Assembly: GCF_020216025.1 (NCBI RefSeq)
Contig: NZ_JAIWNC010000027.1
Location: forward strand, 1 to 64,000
DNA: 64,000 nucleotides
Direction: 5' to 3'
DNA from: Jidongwangia harbinensis
GTDB lineage: Bacteria; Actinomycetota; Actinomycetes; Mycobacteriales; Micromonosporaceae
Positions 17,196 through 26,594 of this stretch are shown in pieces; the stretch's first letter is position 1; each line of letters opens with the position of its first letter. The notes beneath the pieces are model-generated. The model saw only the letters and a list, made by a program, of their open reading frames with translations. It had not been told where the DNA came from and ran no database searches. The position numbers and the translations under genes were made by a program.

Positions 17196-18413
17196 GTGAT
17201 CGCGGACGCCGAGCGGCGGGTGCCCGAACCCGCCAAGGACACCGGGTACGGGCGCACCCCGTTCCAGCGGGACCGGGCCCGGGTGCTGCACTCCGCCGGC
17301 TTCCGGCGCCTCGCCACCAAGACCCAGGTGCACACGGCCGGCTCCGACGACTTTCTGCGTACCCGGCTGACCCACTCGCTGGAGGTCGCCCAGATCTCCC
17401 GCGAGATGGGCGCCCGCCTCGGCTGCGATCCGGACGTGGTCGACGTGGCCGGCCTGGCGCACGACCTCGGCCACCCGCCGTTCGGCCACAACGGCGAAGC
17501 CGCCCTGGACGCCGTCGCCCAGCCCTGCGGCGGCTTCGAGGGCAACGCACAGACCCTGCGGGTGCTCACCCGGCTGGAGGCCAAGGTCCCCGGCGCCGGG
17601 CTCAACCTCACCCGCGCCTCGCTCGACGCCACCTGCAAATACCCGTGGCGGCGCCGCCAGGGACAACGCAAATTCGGGGTGTACGCGGACGACCTGCCGA
17701 TCTTCGAGTGGCTGCGCCGGGGCGCCCCGGACGGCGACCGCCGCTGCCTGGAGGCCCAGGTGATGGACTGGGCCGACGACGTGGCGTACTCGGTGCACGA
17801 CGTGGAGGACGGCATCCACGGCGGCTACCTCTCGTTGCGCCCGCTGCTCGACGACGCCGCCGAACAGGCCGCCCTCTGCGCCGACGTGGCCGCCGCCTAC
17901 TCGGACGAGACCCCGGCCGCCCTGGCCGACTCACTCGCCGAACTGCTCACCGACCCCGCGGTGGTCGCGGTCGCCGACTACGACGGCAGCTACCCGGCGC
18001 AGATCGCCCTCAAGCGGCTGACCAGCGTGCTCACCGGCCGCTTCGTGGCCTCCGCGGTGGGCGCCACGACCAGCCGGCACGGCACCGGGCCGATGCGCCG
18101 GTACGCCGCCGACCTCATCGTTCCGCGTACCGTGCGTAATCAATGCGCGCTGCTCAAGGGCATGGCGTTGCGCTACGTGATGCGCGCCGAGGCCGCCGAG
18201 GAACGGTACGAACGCCAGCGCACGCTGCTGGCCGAGCTGGTGGAGGTGCTGTGCCGGCGCGCGCCGGAGCACCTCGATCCGCTCTTCGCGCCGCTGTGGA
18301 AGGCGGCCGGCGACGACACCGCCCGGCTCCGCGTGGTGGTCGACCAGGTGGCCTCGCTGACCGACCCGGCCGCCGTGGCGTGGCACCGGACCCTGGTGGC
18401 AGGTCGGTCCTAG
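17196..18413 (+). CDS. dgt: Deoxyguanosinetriphosphate triphosphohydrolase
   Basis: HD-superfamily enzyme that hydrolyses dNTPs to deoxynucleosides and triphosphate, affecting the dNTP pool. The 405-residue protein begins with GTG 17196. The N-terminal motif GYGRTPFQRDRARVLHSAGF is typical of actinobacterial Dgt. The metal site is formed by RLTHSLEV, then LAHDLGHPPFGHNGE (HD pair), and Asp in VMDWADDVAYSVHDVED. It sits immediately upstream of dnaG with a 19-bp gap, a conserved dgt-dnaG arrangement in actinobacteria. Confidence 0.95.
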   Translation: MIADAERRVPEPAKDTGYGRTPFQRDRARVLHSAGFRRLATKTQVHTAGSDDFLRTRLTHSLEVAQISREMGARLGCDPDVVDVAGLAHDLGHPPFGHNGEAALDAVAQPCGGFEGNAQTLRVLTRLEAKVPGAGLNLTRASLDATCKYPWRRRQGQRKFGVYADDLPIFEWLRRGAPDGDRRCLEAQVMDWADDVAYSVHDVEDGIHGGYLSLRPLLDDAAEQAALCADVAAAYSDETPAALADSLAELLTDPAVVAVADYDGSYPAQIALKRLTSVLTGRFVASAVGATTSRHGTGPMRRYAADLIVPRTVRNQCALLKGMALRYVMRAEAAEERYERQRTLLAELVEVLCRRAPEHLDPLFAPLWKAAGDDTARLRVVVDQVASLTDPAAVAWHRTLVAGRS

Positions 18414-18432
18414 GCCAAGGCAGGATGTACCG

Positions 18433-20280
18433 GTGGCCAGGGTCAAGGACGAGGACATCGCGCTGGTCCGCGACCGCACCTCCATCGCCGACGTGATCAG
18501 CGAGACCGTCACGCTCCGCTCCGCGGGCGGCGGCAACCTGAAGGGCCTGTGCCCGTTCCACGACGAGAAGACCCCGTCCTTCACGGTGTCGCCTGCCCGA
18601 AATGTCTACTTTTGCCATGGCTGTGGCGCGGGCGGCGACGCGATCAAGTTTTTGATGGACGCGGAGCACCTGACGTTCATCGAGTCGGTGGAACGGCTCG
18701 CCGGACGGGCCGGCCTCCAACTGCGCTACGAGGAGACCGGTGGCACCCCCGCGCCGCGCCAGCCGGTCGGCCAGAAGCAGCGCCTGATCGCCGCGCACGC
18801 CGCCGCCACCGAGTTCTACCGCGACCAGCTGACCACGTCGGGCGCCCGCAAGGCCCGGGAGTTCCTGGCCCAGCGCGGCTTCGGCCGGGACTCCGCCGAA
18901 CGGTACGGCTGCGGCTTCGCCCCGGACGGCTGGGACCTGCTCACCAAGCACCTGCGGCAGAAGGGGTTCACCGCGGACGAGCTGACCTCGGCGGGGCTGG
19001 CCAAGCCGGCCCGGTCGGGTTCGCTGATCGACCGGTTCCGGCGCCGCCTGGTGTGGCCGATCCGGGACCTGGGCGGCGACGTGATCGGGTTCGGCGCGCG
19101 GAAGCTGTTCGAGGACGACGACGGGCCGAAGTACCTCAACACGCCGGAGTCGCCGCTCTACAAGAAGTCCCACGTGCTGTACGGCATCGACCACGCCAAG
19201 CGGGAGATCGCCAAGCAGGGGCAGGCGGTGATCGTCGAGGGGTACACCGACGTGATGGCCTGTCACGAGGCGGGCGTGCCGACCGCGGTGGCCACGTGCG
19301 GCACCGCGTTCGGCGCGGACCACATCGGGGTGCTGCGGCGGCTGCTGATGGACTCGGACAGCTTCGCCGGGGAGATCATTTTCACGTTCGACGGGGACGC
19401 GGCCGGGCAGAAGGCGGCGCTGCGGGCGTTCGAGGAGGATCAGCGCTTCGTCGGGCGTACCTTCATCGCGGTCAGCCCGGACAACATGGACCCGTGCGAG
19501 CTGCGCCTGGCCAAGGGCGACCTGGCCGTGCGTGACCTGGTGGCGCGCCGGGAGCCGCTGGTGGACTTCGCGCTGCGCCAGGTGCTGTCCCGCTTCGACC
19601 TGGACACGGTCGAGGGGCGGGTGGAGGCGATGCGCCGCGCGGCGCCGCTGGTGGCCAAGATCAAAGACCGGGAGAAGCGTCCGGAGTACGCCCGCAAGCT
19701 CGCCGGCGACCTCGGCATGGACATCGAGCCGGTGCAGCGGGCGGTGGCCGCGGCCGGCGGCGGCACCGACTCCCGGCCGGCGCAGCGGGTGCCGGCGCAG
19801 CCCGCGGACAGCCCGCAGCGCCTGGTCGAGCGGGAGGCGCTGAAGCTGGCGCTGCAGCTGCCGGTGCTGGCCGGGCCGATGTTCGACGCGCTCGGCCCGG
19901 AGACGTACGGTCATCCGGTCTTCCAGGAGGTCCGGGCGGCGATCGCCGCGGCCGGAGGCACCACCGCGGCCACCGGCGGGGCGGTGTGGATCGAGGCGGT
20001 CCGCGACGCGTGCACCGACCTGGGCGCGAAGGCGCTGGTCGGGGAGCTGGCGGTGGACCCGCTGCACGTCGACGGCGAGGCCGATCTGCGGTACGTGCAG
20101 GTGACGCTGGCCCGTCTGCAGGTGGGCGCGGTCACCACCCGGATCCGGGACCTGAAGTCGAAGGTGCAGCGGGTGAATCCGGTGGCGCACAAGGACGAGT
20201 ACCTGGCCCTGGCGGGCGAACTCTTCTCCCTGGAACAGCACGCGCGAGCGTTGCGGGATCAAGCGGCAGGTGGACTGTGA
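18433..20280 (+). CDS. dnaG: DNA primase
   Basis: Synthesises RNA primers for replication. The 615-residue protein has all three domains: the N-terminal zinc finger (Cys40, His43, Cys61, Cys64 in CPFHDEK and CHGCG), the Toprim catalytic core with VIVEGYTDVMACHEAG and FDGDAAGQKA (about 262-330), and a C-terminal helicase-binding region after residue about 450. The start is GTG 18433 (VARVKDEDIALVRDRT). The normal family length is about 600-640. Its stop overlaps the GTG of the following gene. Confidence 0.97.
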   Translation: MARVKDEDIALVRDRTSIADVISETVTLRSAGGGNLKGLCPFHDEKTPSFTVSPARNVYFCHGCGAGGDAIKFLMDAEHLTFIESVERLAGRAGLQLRYEETGGTPAPRQPVGQKQRLIAAHAAATEFYRDQLTTSGARKAREFLAQRGFGRDSAERYGCGFAPDGWDLLTKHLRQKGFTADELTSAGLAKPARSGSLIDRFRRRLVWPIRDLGGDVIGFGARKLFEDDDGPKYLNTPESPLYKKSHVLYGIDHAKREIAKQGQAVIVEGYTDVMACHEAGVPTAVATCGTAFGADHIGVLRRLLMDSDSFAGEIIFTFDGDAAGQKAALRAFEEDQRFVGRTFIAVSPDNMDPCELRLAKGDLAVRDLVARREPLVDFALRQVLSRFDLDTVEGRVEAMRRAAPLVAKIKDREKRPEYARKLAGDLGMDIEPVQRAVAAAGGGTDSRPAQRVPAQPADSPQRLVEREALKLALQLPVLAGPMFDALGPETYGHPVFQEVRAAIAAAGGTTAATGGAVWIEAVRDACTDLGAKALVGELAVDPLHVDGEADLRYVQVTLARLQVGAVTTRIRDLKSKVQRVNPVAHKDEYLALAGELFSLEQHARALRDQAAGGL

Positions 20281-20798
20281 AGATCTTCAGGCGGCGACCG
20301 AAGCTGCCCGCGGCCCTGCGCCCGGCGCTGGAGGCGGACGAGCGCGTCGTGGCCTGGGCGGCCGTCGACGACACCCGGGTGGTGGTGGCGACCACCCGGG
20401 GGCTGTGGCTGCCGGAGCGGGACCGGCTCGGCTGGCACGAGATCCACAAGGCGGCCTGGTCCGGGCGGGAGCTGCGGATCACCCCGGCCGAGGTGGCGAA
20501 CCAGCGCGACGGGTACGCCGTGCTGGTGGACGCGCCGGTGCTGACGTACCTGCTGCTGGAGCCGGGCGAGCTGCCGGACCAGGTGCGGTCCCGGGTGACC
20601 CGCTCGGTGGCGTACACCGCCCACCACGCGCTGCCGGCCGGCGGGGTGCGGGTGGTCGGGCGGCGGGTCAGCGGTCGGGACGGCCTGAGCTGGGCGGTCC
20701 GCTACGACGCCGGTACGCCGGTCGAGGAGGCGCCGATCGTGCAGGTCACCGACGAGCTGGTGGCCGCGGCCCGGACCGTGACGGCGCCGCCGGACTGA
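20277..20798 (+). CDS. Hypothetical protein coupled to dnaG
   Basis: A 173-residue cytoplasmic protein whose GTG overlaps the dnaG TGA (GTGA). It opens with a basic stretch KIFRRRPKLPAALRPAL, followed by beta-rich segments (RVVVATTRGLWLPE) and a C-terminal helix. The pattern of short beta strands around ATTRGLWLP resembles PH-like domains seen in small actinobacterial proteins. The coupling to dnaG is common in related genomes, but the function is not known to me. Confidence 0.75.
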   Translation: MKIFRRRPKLPAALRPALEADERVVAWAAVDDTRVVVATTRGLWLPERDRLGWHEIHKAAWSGRELRITPAEVANQRDGYAVLVDAPVLTYLLLEPGELPDQVRSRVTRSVAYTAHHALPAGGVRVVGRRVSGRDGLSWAVRYDAGTPVEEAPIVQVTDELVAAARTVTAPPD

Positions 20799-20829
20799 GC
20801 TTGTCGTACCCCGGCTCTAGGGTCGTGGC

Positions 20830-21750
20830 GTGACTCTCATCCACGCTCGGGGGCTGGTCAAGCGGTTCGGCGACTTCACCGCGGTCGACGGCATCGACGT
20901 CGACGTGGAGCGCGGCGAGGCGTTCGGCTTCCTCGGCCCGAACGGGGCCGGCAAGAGTTCGACCATGCGGATGATCGGGTGCGTGTCCCCGCCGACCGAT
21001 GGCGTGCTGCGCATCCTCGACCTGGACCCGCGCACCGACGGCCCGCGGATCCGGGCCCGGCTGGGCGTCTGCCCGCAGCTGGACAACCTCGACATCGAGT
21101 TGACCGTCCGGGAAAACCTCACCACCTACGCGCGCTTCTTCGGCATCCCGCGCCGGGTGGCCCGGTCGCGGGCCGACGAGCTGCTGGAGTTCGTGCAGCT
21201 GACCGAGCGGGCCGACAGCAAGGTGGAGCCGCTGTCCGGCGGCATGAAGCGGCGGCTCACCATCGCCCGCGCGATGGTCAACGAGCCCGACATCGTGCTG
21301 CTGGACGAGCCCACCACGGGCCTGGATCCGCAGGCCCGGCACCTGGTGTGGGAACGGCTGTTCCGGCTCAAGCAGCAGGGCGTCACGCTCGTGCTGACCA
21401 CCCACTACATGGACGAGGCGGAGCAGTTGTGCGACCGCCTGGTGGTGATGGACGGCGGCCGGATCGTGGCCGAGGGGTCGCCGCGGGCGCTGATCGAGCG
21501 CTATTCCACCCGCGAGGTGGTGGAGCTGCGGTTCCACGGCGAGTCGCAGGACGTCTTCGCGGACAAGCTGGCCGGCCTGGGGGAGCGCGTCGAGGTGCTG
21601 CCGGACCGCATCCTGCTCTATGTCTCCGACGGCGACGCCGCGGTGGCCGAGGTGCACCGGCGCTCGCTGGAACCGGCCAGCGTGCTGGTCCGGCGCAGCA
21701 GCCTGGAAGACGTGTTCCTGCACCTCACCGGCCGGACGCTGGTGGACTGA
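20830..21750 (+). CDS. ABC-2 type exporter ATP-binding protein (NodI/DrrA-like)
   Basis: A 306-residue ATPase of a drug- or polysaccharide-export family. Walker A is GPNGAGKSS, followed by TMRMIGC. The signature is LSGGMKRRLTIARAMV and Walker B IVLLDEPTTGLDP, with the switch His in LTTHYMDEAEQL, the hallmark of the DrrA/NodI subfamily. The C-terminal 70 residues form the usual regulatory extension. It begins with GTG 20830 and runs directly into two permease genes. Confidence 0.92.
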   Translation: MTLIHARGLVKRFGDFTAVDGIDVDVERGEAFGFLGPNGAGKSSTMRMIGCVSPPTDGVLRILDLDPRTDGPRIRARLGVCPQLDNLDIELTVRENLTTYARFFGIPRRVARSRADELLEFVQLTERADSKVEPLSGGMKRRLTIARAMVNEPDIVLLDEPTTGLDPQARHLVWERLFRLKQQGVTLVLTTHYMDEAEQLCDRLVVMDGGRIVAEGSPRALIERYSTREVVELRFHGESQDVFADKLAGLGERVEVLPDRILLYVSDGDAAVAEVHRRSLEPASVLVRRSSLEDVFLHLTGRTLVD

Positions 21751-22499
21751 TGCGCTCGGTCCTGGAATACCACCTGGTCGGTTACCGCCGCACGTGGCGG
21801 TCCAGCGCGCTGTCCTCGTTCGTGCTGCCGCTGCTCACCATGCTGGGCTTCGGCCTCGGCGTCGGGGCCTACGTGGACGGCGGCGTCCAGGGCGTGCCCT
21901 ACCTGGACTGGATGGTGCCGGGCCTGATCGCCTCCACCGCCATGCAGGTGGCGATCGGCGACTCGAGCTGGCCGGTGTTCGGCAACTTCGAGTGGATGAA
22001 GGTGTATTTCGCGCAGGCGGCCGCGCCGTTGCGGGTGGTCGACATCCTCGACGGCCACCTGGCGTTCGTGGTCTTCCGGACGGTGGTCAGCACCGGGGCC
22101 TTCCTGGGCGTCGCGGCGGCGTTCGGCACGCTGCACTCCGGGTGGGCGGTCACCACGCTGGGGATCGCGGCGCTGCTCGGGCTGGCCGTGGCGACGCCCA
22201 CGTTCGGCTACGCGGCGAGCGTGCACAGCGACAGCTACCTGGCCATCCTGTTCCGGCTCGGGATGGTGCCGATGTCACTGTTCTCCGGGGTGTTCTTCCC
22301 GGTGGAGGCGCTGCCCGGGGTGCTGCGCTGGGTGGCCTACGCGCTGCCGCTGTGGCACGGCGTGGACCTCAGCCGGGCCGCCACGCTGGGCACTGCGCCG
22401 GCCTGGCCGGTGACCGGGCACGTGCTCTATCTGGCGGCGTGGGCGGCGGCCGGCTGGTGGCTGGCGTACCGGCAGTTCCGCCGTCGGCTCGTGGTCTGA
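21750..22499 (+). CDS. ABC-2 type permease 1
   Basis: A 249-residue membrane subunit with about six hydrophobic helices, opening MRSVLEYHLVGYRRTWRSSA. The segments FVLPLLTMLGFGLGVGAYV and PMSLFSGVFFPVEALPGVLRW are typical of NodJ/DrrB permeases. The ATG shares a base with the ATPase stop (TGATG). It ends ten bases before a second related permease, so the exporter probably has a heterodimeric membrane part. Confidence 0.9.
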   Translation: MRSVLEYHLVGYRRTWRSSALSSFVLPLLTMLGFGLGVGAYVDGGVQGVPYLDWMVPGLIASTAMQVAIGDSSWPVFGNFEWMKVYFAQAAAPLRVVDILDGHLAFVVFRTVVSTGAFLGVAAAFGTLHSGWAVTTLGIAALLGLAVATPTFGYAASVHSDSYLAILFRLGMVPMSLFSGVFFPVEALPGVLRWVAYALPLWHGVDLSRAATLGTAPAWPVTGHVLYLAAWAAAGWWLAYRQFRRRLVV

Positions 22500-22508
22500 G
22501 GGGGCGTC

Positions 22509-23318
22509 GTGATCACTCTGGTCCTGCCGCGTCTGGTGTCGTTCGAGGGCGCCGGCCGGCGTTCGGGGGCGATGGTGGAGCGCAACGCCGCCACGCTGCG
22601 TTCGGCGTACTGGCTGGTCATGCTGGCCGGGTTCATCGAGCCGGTGCTCTACCTGTTCTCCATCGGCATCGGGGTGGGCGCGCTGGTCGGCGACCTGACG
22701 CTGCCGGACGGCCGGGTGGTGGAGTACGCCACGTTCGTGGCGCCGGCCATGCTGGCCGCGTCCGCCATGTCCGGCGCGCTGTCGGAGACCACGTTCAACT
22801 TCTTCGGGAAGATGAAGTTCATGCGGCTGTACGACGGGATCCTGGCGACCCCGGTGCGGCCGATCGAGATCGCGCTGGGCGAGCTGGCCTGGGCGATGAT
22901 CCGGGGCAACCTCTACGCGGCGGCGTTCCTCGTGGTGATGGTCGTGATGGACCTGACCACGGCGGGCGCCGCGGTGCTGGCCTTCTTCGCGGCCGCGCTG
23001 GTCGGGTTCGCGTTCGGCGGGATCGGCATGGCGGTGAGCACGTTCATGCGCAGCTGGCAGGACTTCGACCTGTTGTCGTCGGCCCAGTTCGCGCTGTTTC
23101 TGTTCTCCGGGACGTTCGTGCCGGCGCAGGACTACCCGCCGGTGCTGCGCTGGGTGGTCGAGGTGACCCCGCTGTACCGCTCGGTGGACCTGATCCGGAG
23201 CATCACGCTGGGCGGCGCCGGCTGGGTGCAGGTGCTCGACGTGCTCTATCTGCTGGCGGTGTTCGCGGTCGGTCTGACCGTGGCGGGCCGCCGGATGGAG
23301 CGGCAGCTGTGCAAGTGA
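22509..23318 (+). CDS. ABC-2 type permease 2
   Basis: A 269-residue membrane protein (GTG start) paralogous to permease 1: IEPVLYLFSIGIGVGALVG in helix 1, then EKxN-type loops, and ALFLFSGTFVPAQDYPPVLRW near the C-terminal part matching the FSGVFFPVEALPGVLRW segment of the first permease. It completes a three-gene export operon (20830-23318). Such systems export lipids, glycans or natural products; the cargo is not indicated by the neighbours. Confidence 0.9.
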   Translation: MITLVLPRLVSFEGAGRRSGAMVERNAATLRSAYWLVMLAGFIEPVLYLFSIGIGVGALVGDLTLPDGRVVEYATFVAPAMLAASAMSGALSETTFNFFGKMKFMRLYDGILATPVRPIEIALGELAWAMIRGNLYAAAFLVVMVVMDLTTAGAAVLAFFAAALVGFAFGGIGMAVSTFMRSWQDFDLLSSAQFALFLFSGTFVPAQDYPPVLRWVVEVTPLYRSVDLIRSITLGGAGWVQVLDVLYLLAVFAVGLTVAGRRMERQLCK

Positions 23319-23489
23319 GCGCGGCGTGCCGTTTCCTGCGTCTGGGCTGGAAGAAGGCTGTGCCATCGGGTTAGACCGGTTCGGTGAGGGGCATCACTAC
23401 TGCTGGTCACACTTCGCATGCGCTGCCCCCGTGGGCGCCCGTGCGGACGGGACCTGACCCAGGTGCACCACCCGGAGGGATTTCCCGCG

Positions 23490-24551
23490 ATGAAGCTTGG
23501 CAAGGCACACGACGACAAGGTCGACGAGGCGCGCGACGTCACCACCACCAAGACCGGTGAGGACCAGTCGAAGAATCTCGACGCGCCAAGCCCCGACGCC
23601 GGCCCGGACAGCCCCGCGTCCCTCAAGGGCAAGGGGGTCTTCGCCGCGCTGAAGCGGACGTTCAAGCAGTTCTCCGAGGACAACGTCTCGGACTGGGCGG
23701 CCGCCCTGACGTACTACGGGGTGCTGTCCATCTTCCCCGGTGTGCTGGTGCTGGTGTCGATCCTCGGCATGCTGAGCAACGACGGTCAGCAGACGGTGCA
23801 GAGCACGGTCAACGAGGTAGCGCCCAACGAGCAGATCCAGAGCCTCGTCAACACCGTCCTCAGCCAGGTCAAGGACACCGGCGCCGCGGGCCTCGCGGCG
23901 ATCATCGGTATCGTCGCCGCGTTCTGGTCCGCCTCCGGCTACATCGCCGCGTTCATGCGCGCCTCCAACGCCATCTACGACGTGCCCGAGGGCCGCCCGA
24001 TCTGGAAGACGCTGCCGATCCGGCTCGGCGTCACCGCGATCATCGGCGTCATGCTGATCCTGTCCGCCGTCATCGTGGTCTTCACCGGCGACCTGGCCCA
24101 GGTGGTCGGCGACGCGATCGGCCTCGGCTCGGCGGCCGTCACGGCGTGGAACATCGCCAAGTGGCCGGTGCTGGTGATCCTGGTCAGCCTGATGTTCGCG
24201 ATCCTGTACTGGGCGTCGCCGAACGCCAAGACCGGCGGCTTCCGCTGGGTCAGCCCCGGCGGCATCTTCGCGGTCGTGCTGTGGCTGCTGGCCTCCGGCG
24301 CGTTCGCGCTGTACCTGGCCAACTTCGCCGACTACAACAAGACGTACGGCACCCTGGGCGGCGTCATCGCGTTCCTGGTGTGGCTCTGGATCTCCAACAT
24401 CGCCATCATGCTCGGCGCCGAACTGGACGCGGAACTCGAACGCGGCCGGGCCATCGCCGCGGGCCACCCGGCCGACGAGGAGCCGTTCCTGCAGCTGCGC
24501 GACGACCGCAAGCTCAAGAAGGGCAGCGAACAGGGCCTCGGCGGCGCCTAG
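23490..24551 (+). CDS. YihY/BrkB-family membrane protein
   Basis: A 353-residue protein with a charged N-terminal tail (about 1-65) and six transmembrane segments. The order WAAALTYYGVLSIFPGVLVLVSI (about 72-94), LAAIIGIVAAFWSASGYIAAF, GVTAIIGVMLILSAVIVVF and WLWISNIAIMLGAELDAELER is characteristic of YihY (formerly tRNA-processing ribonuclease BN-like, later virulence factor BrkB). The biochemical role is not settled. The ATG at 23490 follows CGGAGGGA. The C-terminus is short and basic. Confidence 0.88.
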   Translation: MKLGKAHDDKVDEARDVTTTKTGEDQSKNLDAPSPDAGPDSPASLKGKGVFAALKRTFKQFSEDNVSDWAAALTYYGVLSIFPGVLVLVSILGMLSNDGQQTVQSTVNEVAPNEQIQSLVNTVLSQVKDTGAAGLAAIIGIVAAFWSASGYIAAFMRASNAIYDVPEGRPIWKTLPIRLGVTAIIGVMLILSAVIVVFTGDLAQVVGDAIGLGSAAVTAWNIAKWPVLVILVSLMFAILYWASPNAKTGGFRWVSPGGIFAVVLWLLASGAFALYLANFADYNKTYGTLGGVIAFLVWLWISNIAIMLGAELDAELERGRAIAAGHPADEEPFLQLRDDRKLKKGSEQGLGGA

Positions 24552-24576
24552 CCCCGGTCCCGCCCAGTCCCGTCCC

Positions 24577-24620
24577 GGCGCTGGTGTACCACTGGAGCGC
24601 TCCAGTGGTACACCAGCGCC
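24577..24620. repeat. Perfect 44-bp palindrome after the YihY gene (terminator-like)
   Basis: GGCGCTGGTGTACCACTGGA-GC and its exact reverse complement meet at GAGCGCTC with no loop, giving 22-bp arms. It lies 25 bp past the YihY stop and so could act as a terminator. The same core CTGGTGT(A/T)CCA...GAGCGCTCCA recurs at 31541-31576, and a related stem is at 24717-24769. The 531 bp between the YihY and ROK genes hold only these palindromes and a promoter region. Confidence 0.85.
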
Positions 24621-24716
24621 GTTTCGTCCCGGCTCGCGCTCGTCACCAGCACGCGAGCCGACCGCCAATGATCTAGCGCACGAAAGCTTCCGGCCCTCGG
24701 CCTTCCCGCGGGCCTT

Positions 24717-24769
24717 AGTGGAACGCCAGGGTGGTAATCGGGCGCTCATAACGACCCTGGTGTTCCACT
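24717..24769. repeat. Long imperfect stem-loop related to the 24577 palindrome
   Basis: AGTGGAACGCCAGGGTGGT (24717-24735) pairs with ACGACCCTGGTGTTCCACT (24751-24769) with two non-Watson-Crick positions and a 15-base loop. The arm end CTGGTGTTCCACT is the same motif as in the palindromes at 24577 and 31541. It is 314 bp upstream of the ROK start. Confidence 0.7.
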
Positions 24770-25082
24770 CGCGGAGTTCTTGGCGAGCCGGCGGGTACCT
24801 CCCGCCCGTTCCCCGCCACGCCGGGCGCCGCTTGCCGGTCCTTTCGGGGGAGGCGGGAGGGCCCAAAACCGGACAGACGAGACTTCCCGCAACGGCGCGA
24901 GGTGGGGCGAGGTCGGTCGTGCGGGAGGTGGAGCGGGATCGGTCGGTCGGACACTTTTGGCGGGGGAGACGAAAGTTGGTATAGATCTCGTGGAAGGTAT
25001 GGACGGCGCGACCGGAAGGGGCCTAGTGTGACCGGCGTGACACCGCGCCGTTTCCGCGGTGTGAACGGCTCCGGAGGTGTCC

Positions 25083-26261
25083 GTGCACGACGTCGATGCG
25101 CCCCATTTACGGGTGCTCCGCCTGCTCCGCGATGAGGGCCCGGTGTCCCGCGCGGAGCTTGGTGACCGCCTGGAGCTGACCCGTCCGCGGCTGCTCGCCG
25201 AAGTGGAAAGACTAGTCGCGGCGGGCCTGATCGCGGAGGCCGGCATGGCCGCTTCGCGCGGCGGGCGTCGGTCCACACTGGTCGAGTTGCACCCCCGGCT
25301 CCGCTTCGCGGCGGTCGATCTGGGCGCCAGCTCCATCGACATCGAGGTCACCAACGGCCGGCTCGAACCCGTGGCGGCGTACCGGGAGACGGCCGACATC
25401 CGGTCCGGCCCGAAGGCGATACTGCACCGGGTCAACGAACTGCTCGACAAGGCGCGCACCGACGGCGCGTTCGAGCGGCTCGACGCGGTGGGCATCGGTG
25501 TGCCGGGGCCGGTGAGCTACCGGGACGGCGTGCCCGTATCGCCGCCGATCATGCCCGGTTGGGACCGCTATCCGGTGCGTGAACTGCTCGCCCGGGAACA
25601 CGGATGTCCGGCCGTGGTGGACAACGACGTCAACATCATGGCGATCGGGGAACGGCACGGCGGGGTCGCGCACTCGGTGGACGACTTCCTCTTCATCAAG
25701 ATCGGCACCGGTATCGGCTGCGGCATCCACCTTGCCGGGGACGTGTACCGCGGGGTGGACGGGTGCGCCGGCGACATCGGGCACATCCAGGTCGACGCGC
25801 ACGGTCCGGTCTGTTCCTGCGGCAACACCGGGTGCCTCGAGGCGCTGTTCAGCGGTGCCGCCCTGGCGCGCGACGCGATCGCCGCCGCACGCAACGGTGA
25901 GTCACCGGCCCTGGCCGAGCGGCTCGCCGCGAACGGTGGGATCGGCGCCCGCGACGTGGCCGAGGGGGCCGCCGAGGGCGACGTGACCTGCATCCGCCTG
26001 ATCCGCGACGGCGGCCGCCGAATCGGCGGCGTGCTCGCCACGCTGGTCAGCTTCGCCAATCCGTCGATGATCGTTATCGGGGGTGGGTTGGCGCAGCTCG
26101 GGCACGTGCTGCTGGCCGAGATCCGCAGCATCGTGTACCGCCGGTCGCTGCCCCTGGCCACCGGCAATCTGCCCGTCGTGCTGTCCGAGTTGGGCGGTCG
26201 CGCCGGCGTCTCCGGCGCCGCCGTGCTGGCCAGCGACACCGCGTTCGAGCAGGCGTCATGA
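25083..26261 (+). CDS. ROK-family transcriptional regulator / sugar kinase-like protein
   Basis: About 392 residues. A winged helix at residues 1-65 (LRVLRLLRDEGPVSRAELGD, then RLLAEVERLVAAGLI) is followed by a ROK domain: AAVDLGASSIDIEV (phosphate-1 strand), VGIGVPGPV, and DNDVNIMAIGERH. The zinc-binding CxCGxxGCxE motif is present as CSCGNTGCLE (about 240-249). GTG 25083 is preceded by CCGGAGG at good spacing; another GTG six bases earlier is possible. ROK regulators respond to sugars. Its position before an ABC sugar importer makes it the probable local regulator. Confidence 0.93.
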   Translation: MHDVDAPHLRVLRLLRDEGPVSRAELGDRLELTRPRLLAEVERLVAAGLIAEAGMAASRGGRRSTLVELHPRLRFAAVDLGASSIDIEVTNGRLEPVAAYRETADIRSGPKAILHRVNELLDKARTDGAFERLDAVGIGVPGPVSYRDGVPVSPPIMPGWDRYPVRELLAREHGCPAVVDNDVNIMAIGERHGGVAHSVDDFLFIKIGTGIGCGIHLAGDVYRGVDGCAGDIGHIQVDAHGPVCSCGNTGCLEALFSGAALARDAIAAARNGESPALAERLAANGGIGARDVAEGAAEGDVTCIRLIRDGGRRIGGVLATLVSFANPSMIVIGGGLAQLGHVLLAEIRSIVYRRSLPLATGNLPVVLSELGGRAGVSGAAVLASDTAFEQAS

Positions 26262-26358
26262 CCGCCCCGGCGACCGGACGCGGGGCGAGGACGCGCCTTG
26301 GCGAGCCGCCGAGCCCGGTGCGGTGCCCGGCCGGTCCGGCAGGGCGACAAGCAGCAGG

Positions 26359-26538
26359 GCCGGCAGCGGCGTCGGCGGTGCGAAACGAAGTGAGGCCGGC
26401 AGCGGCGCCGGTTGCACGGAACGCGGCATGGCCGGCAGCGGCGCCGGTTGCACGGAACGCGGCATGGCCGGCAGCGGCGCCGGTTGCACGGAACGCGGCA
26501 TGGCCGACAGTGGCGCCGGCCGCGTGGCACCCGGCAAG
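26359..26538. repeat. 36-bp tandem repeat (minisatellite)
   Basis: Three exact 36-bp units start at 26395, 26431 and 26467, each running from GCCGGCAGCGGCGCCGGTTG through CACGGAACGCGGCATG. Diverged copies lie at 26359-26394 and 26503-26538. The array fills most of the 333 bp between the ROK gene and the ABC ATPase gene. A frame starting ATGA at the ROK stop reads through it but overlaps the ATPase start, so I do not call it a gene. Confidence 0.92.
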
Positions 26539-26594
26539 GTCGGCAGGGCCGGCAATGACGACAGTAGAGCGGACACCGAAGGGAGTCGGGCGCC

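Noticed and set aside
24715..25278. A minus-strand frame of 187 codons before the ROK gene
   Set aside because: It covers the stem-loop and the ROK promoter and start, is Arg/Pro-rich and matches nothing.
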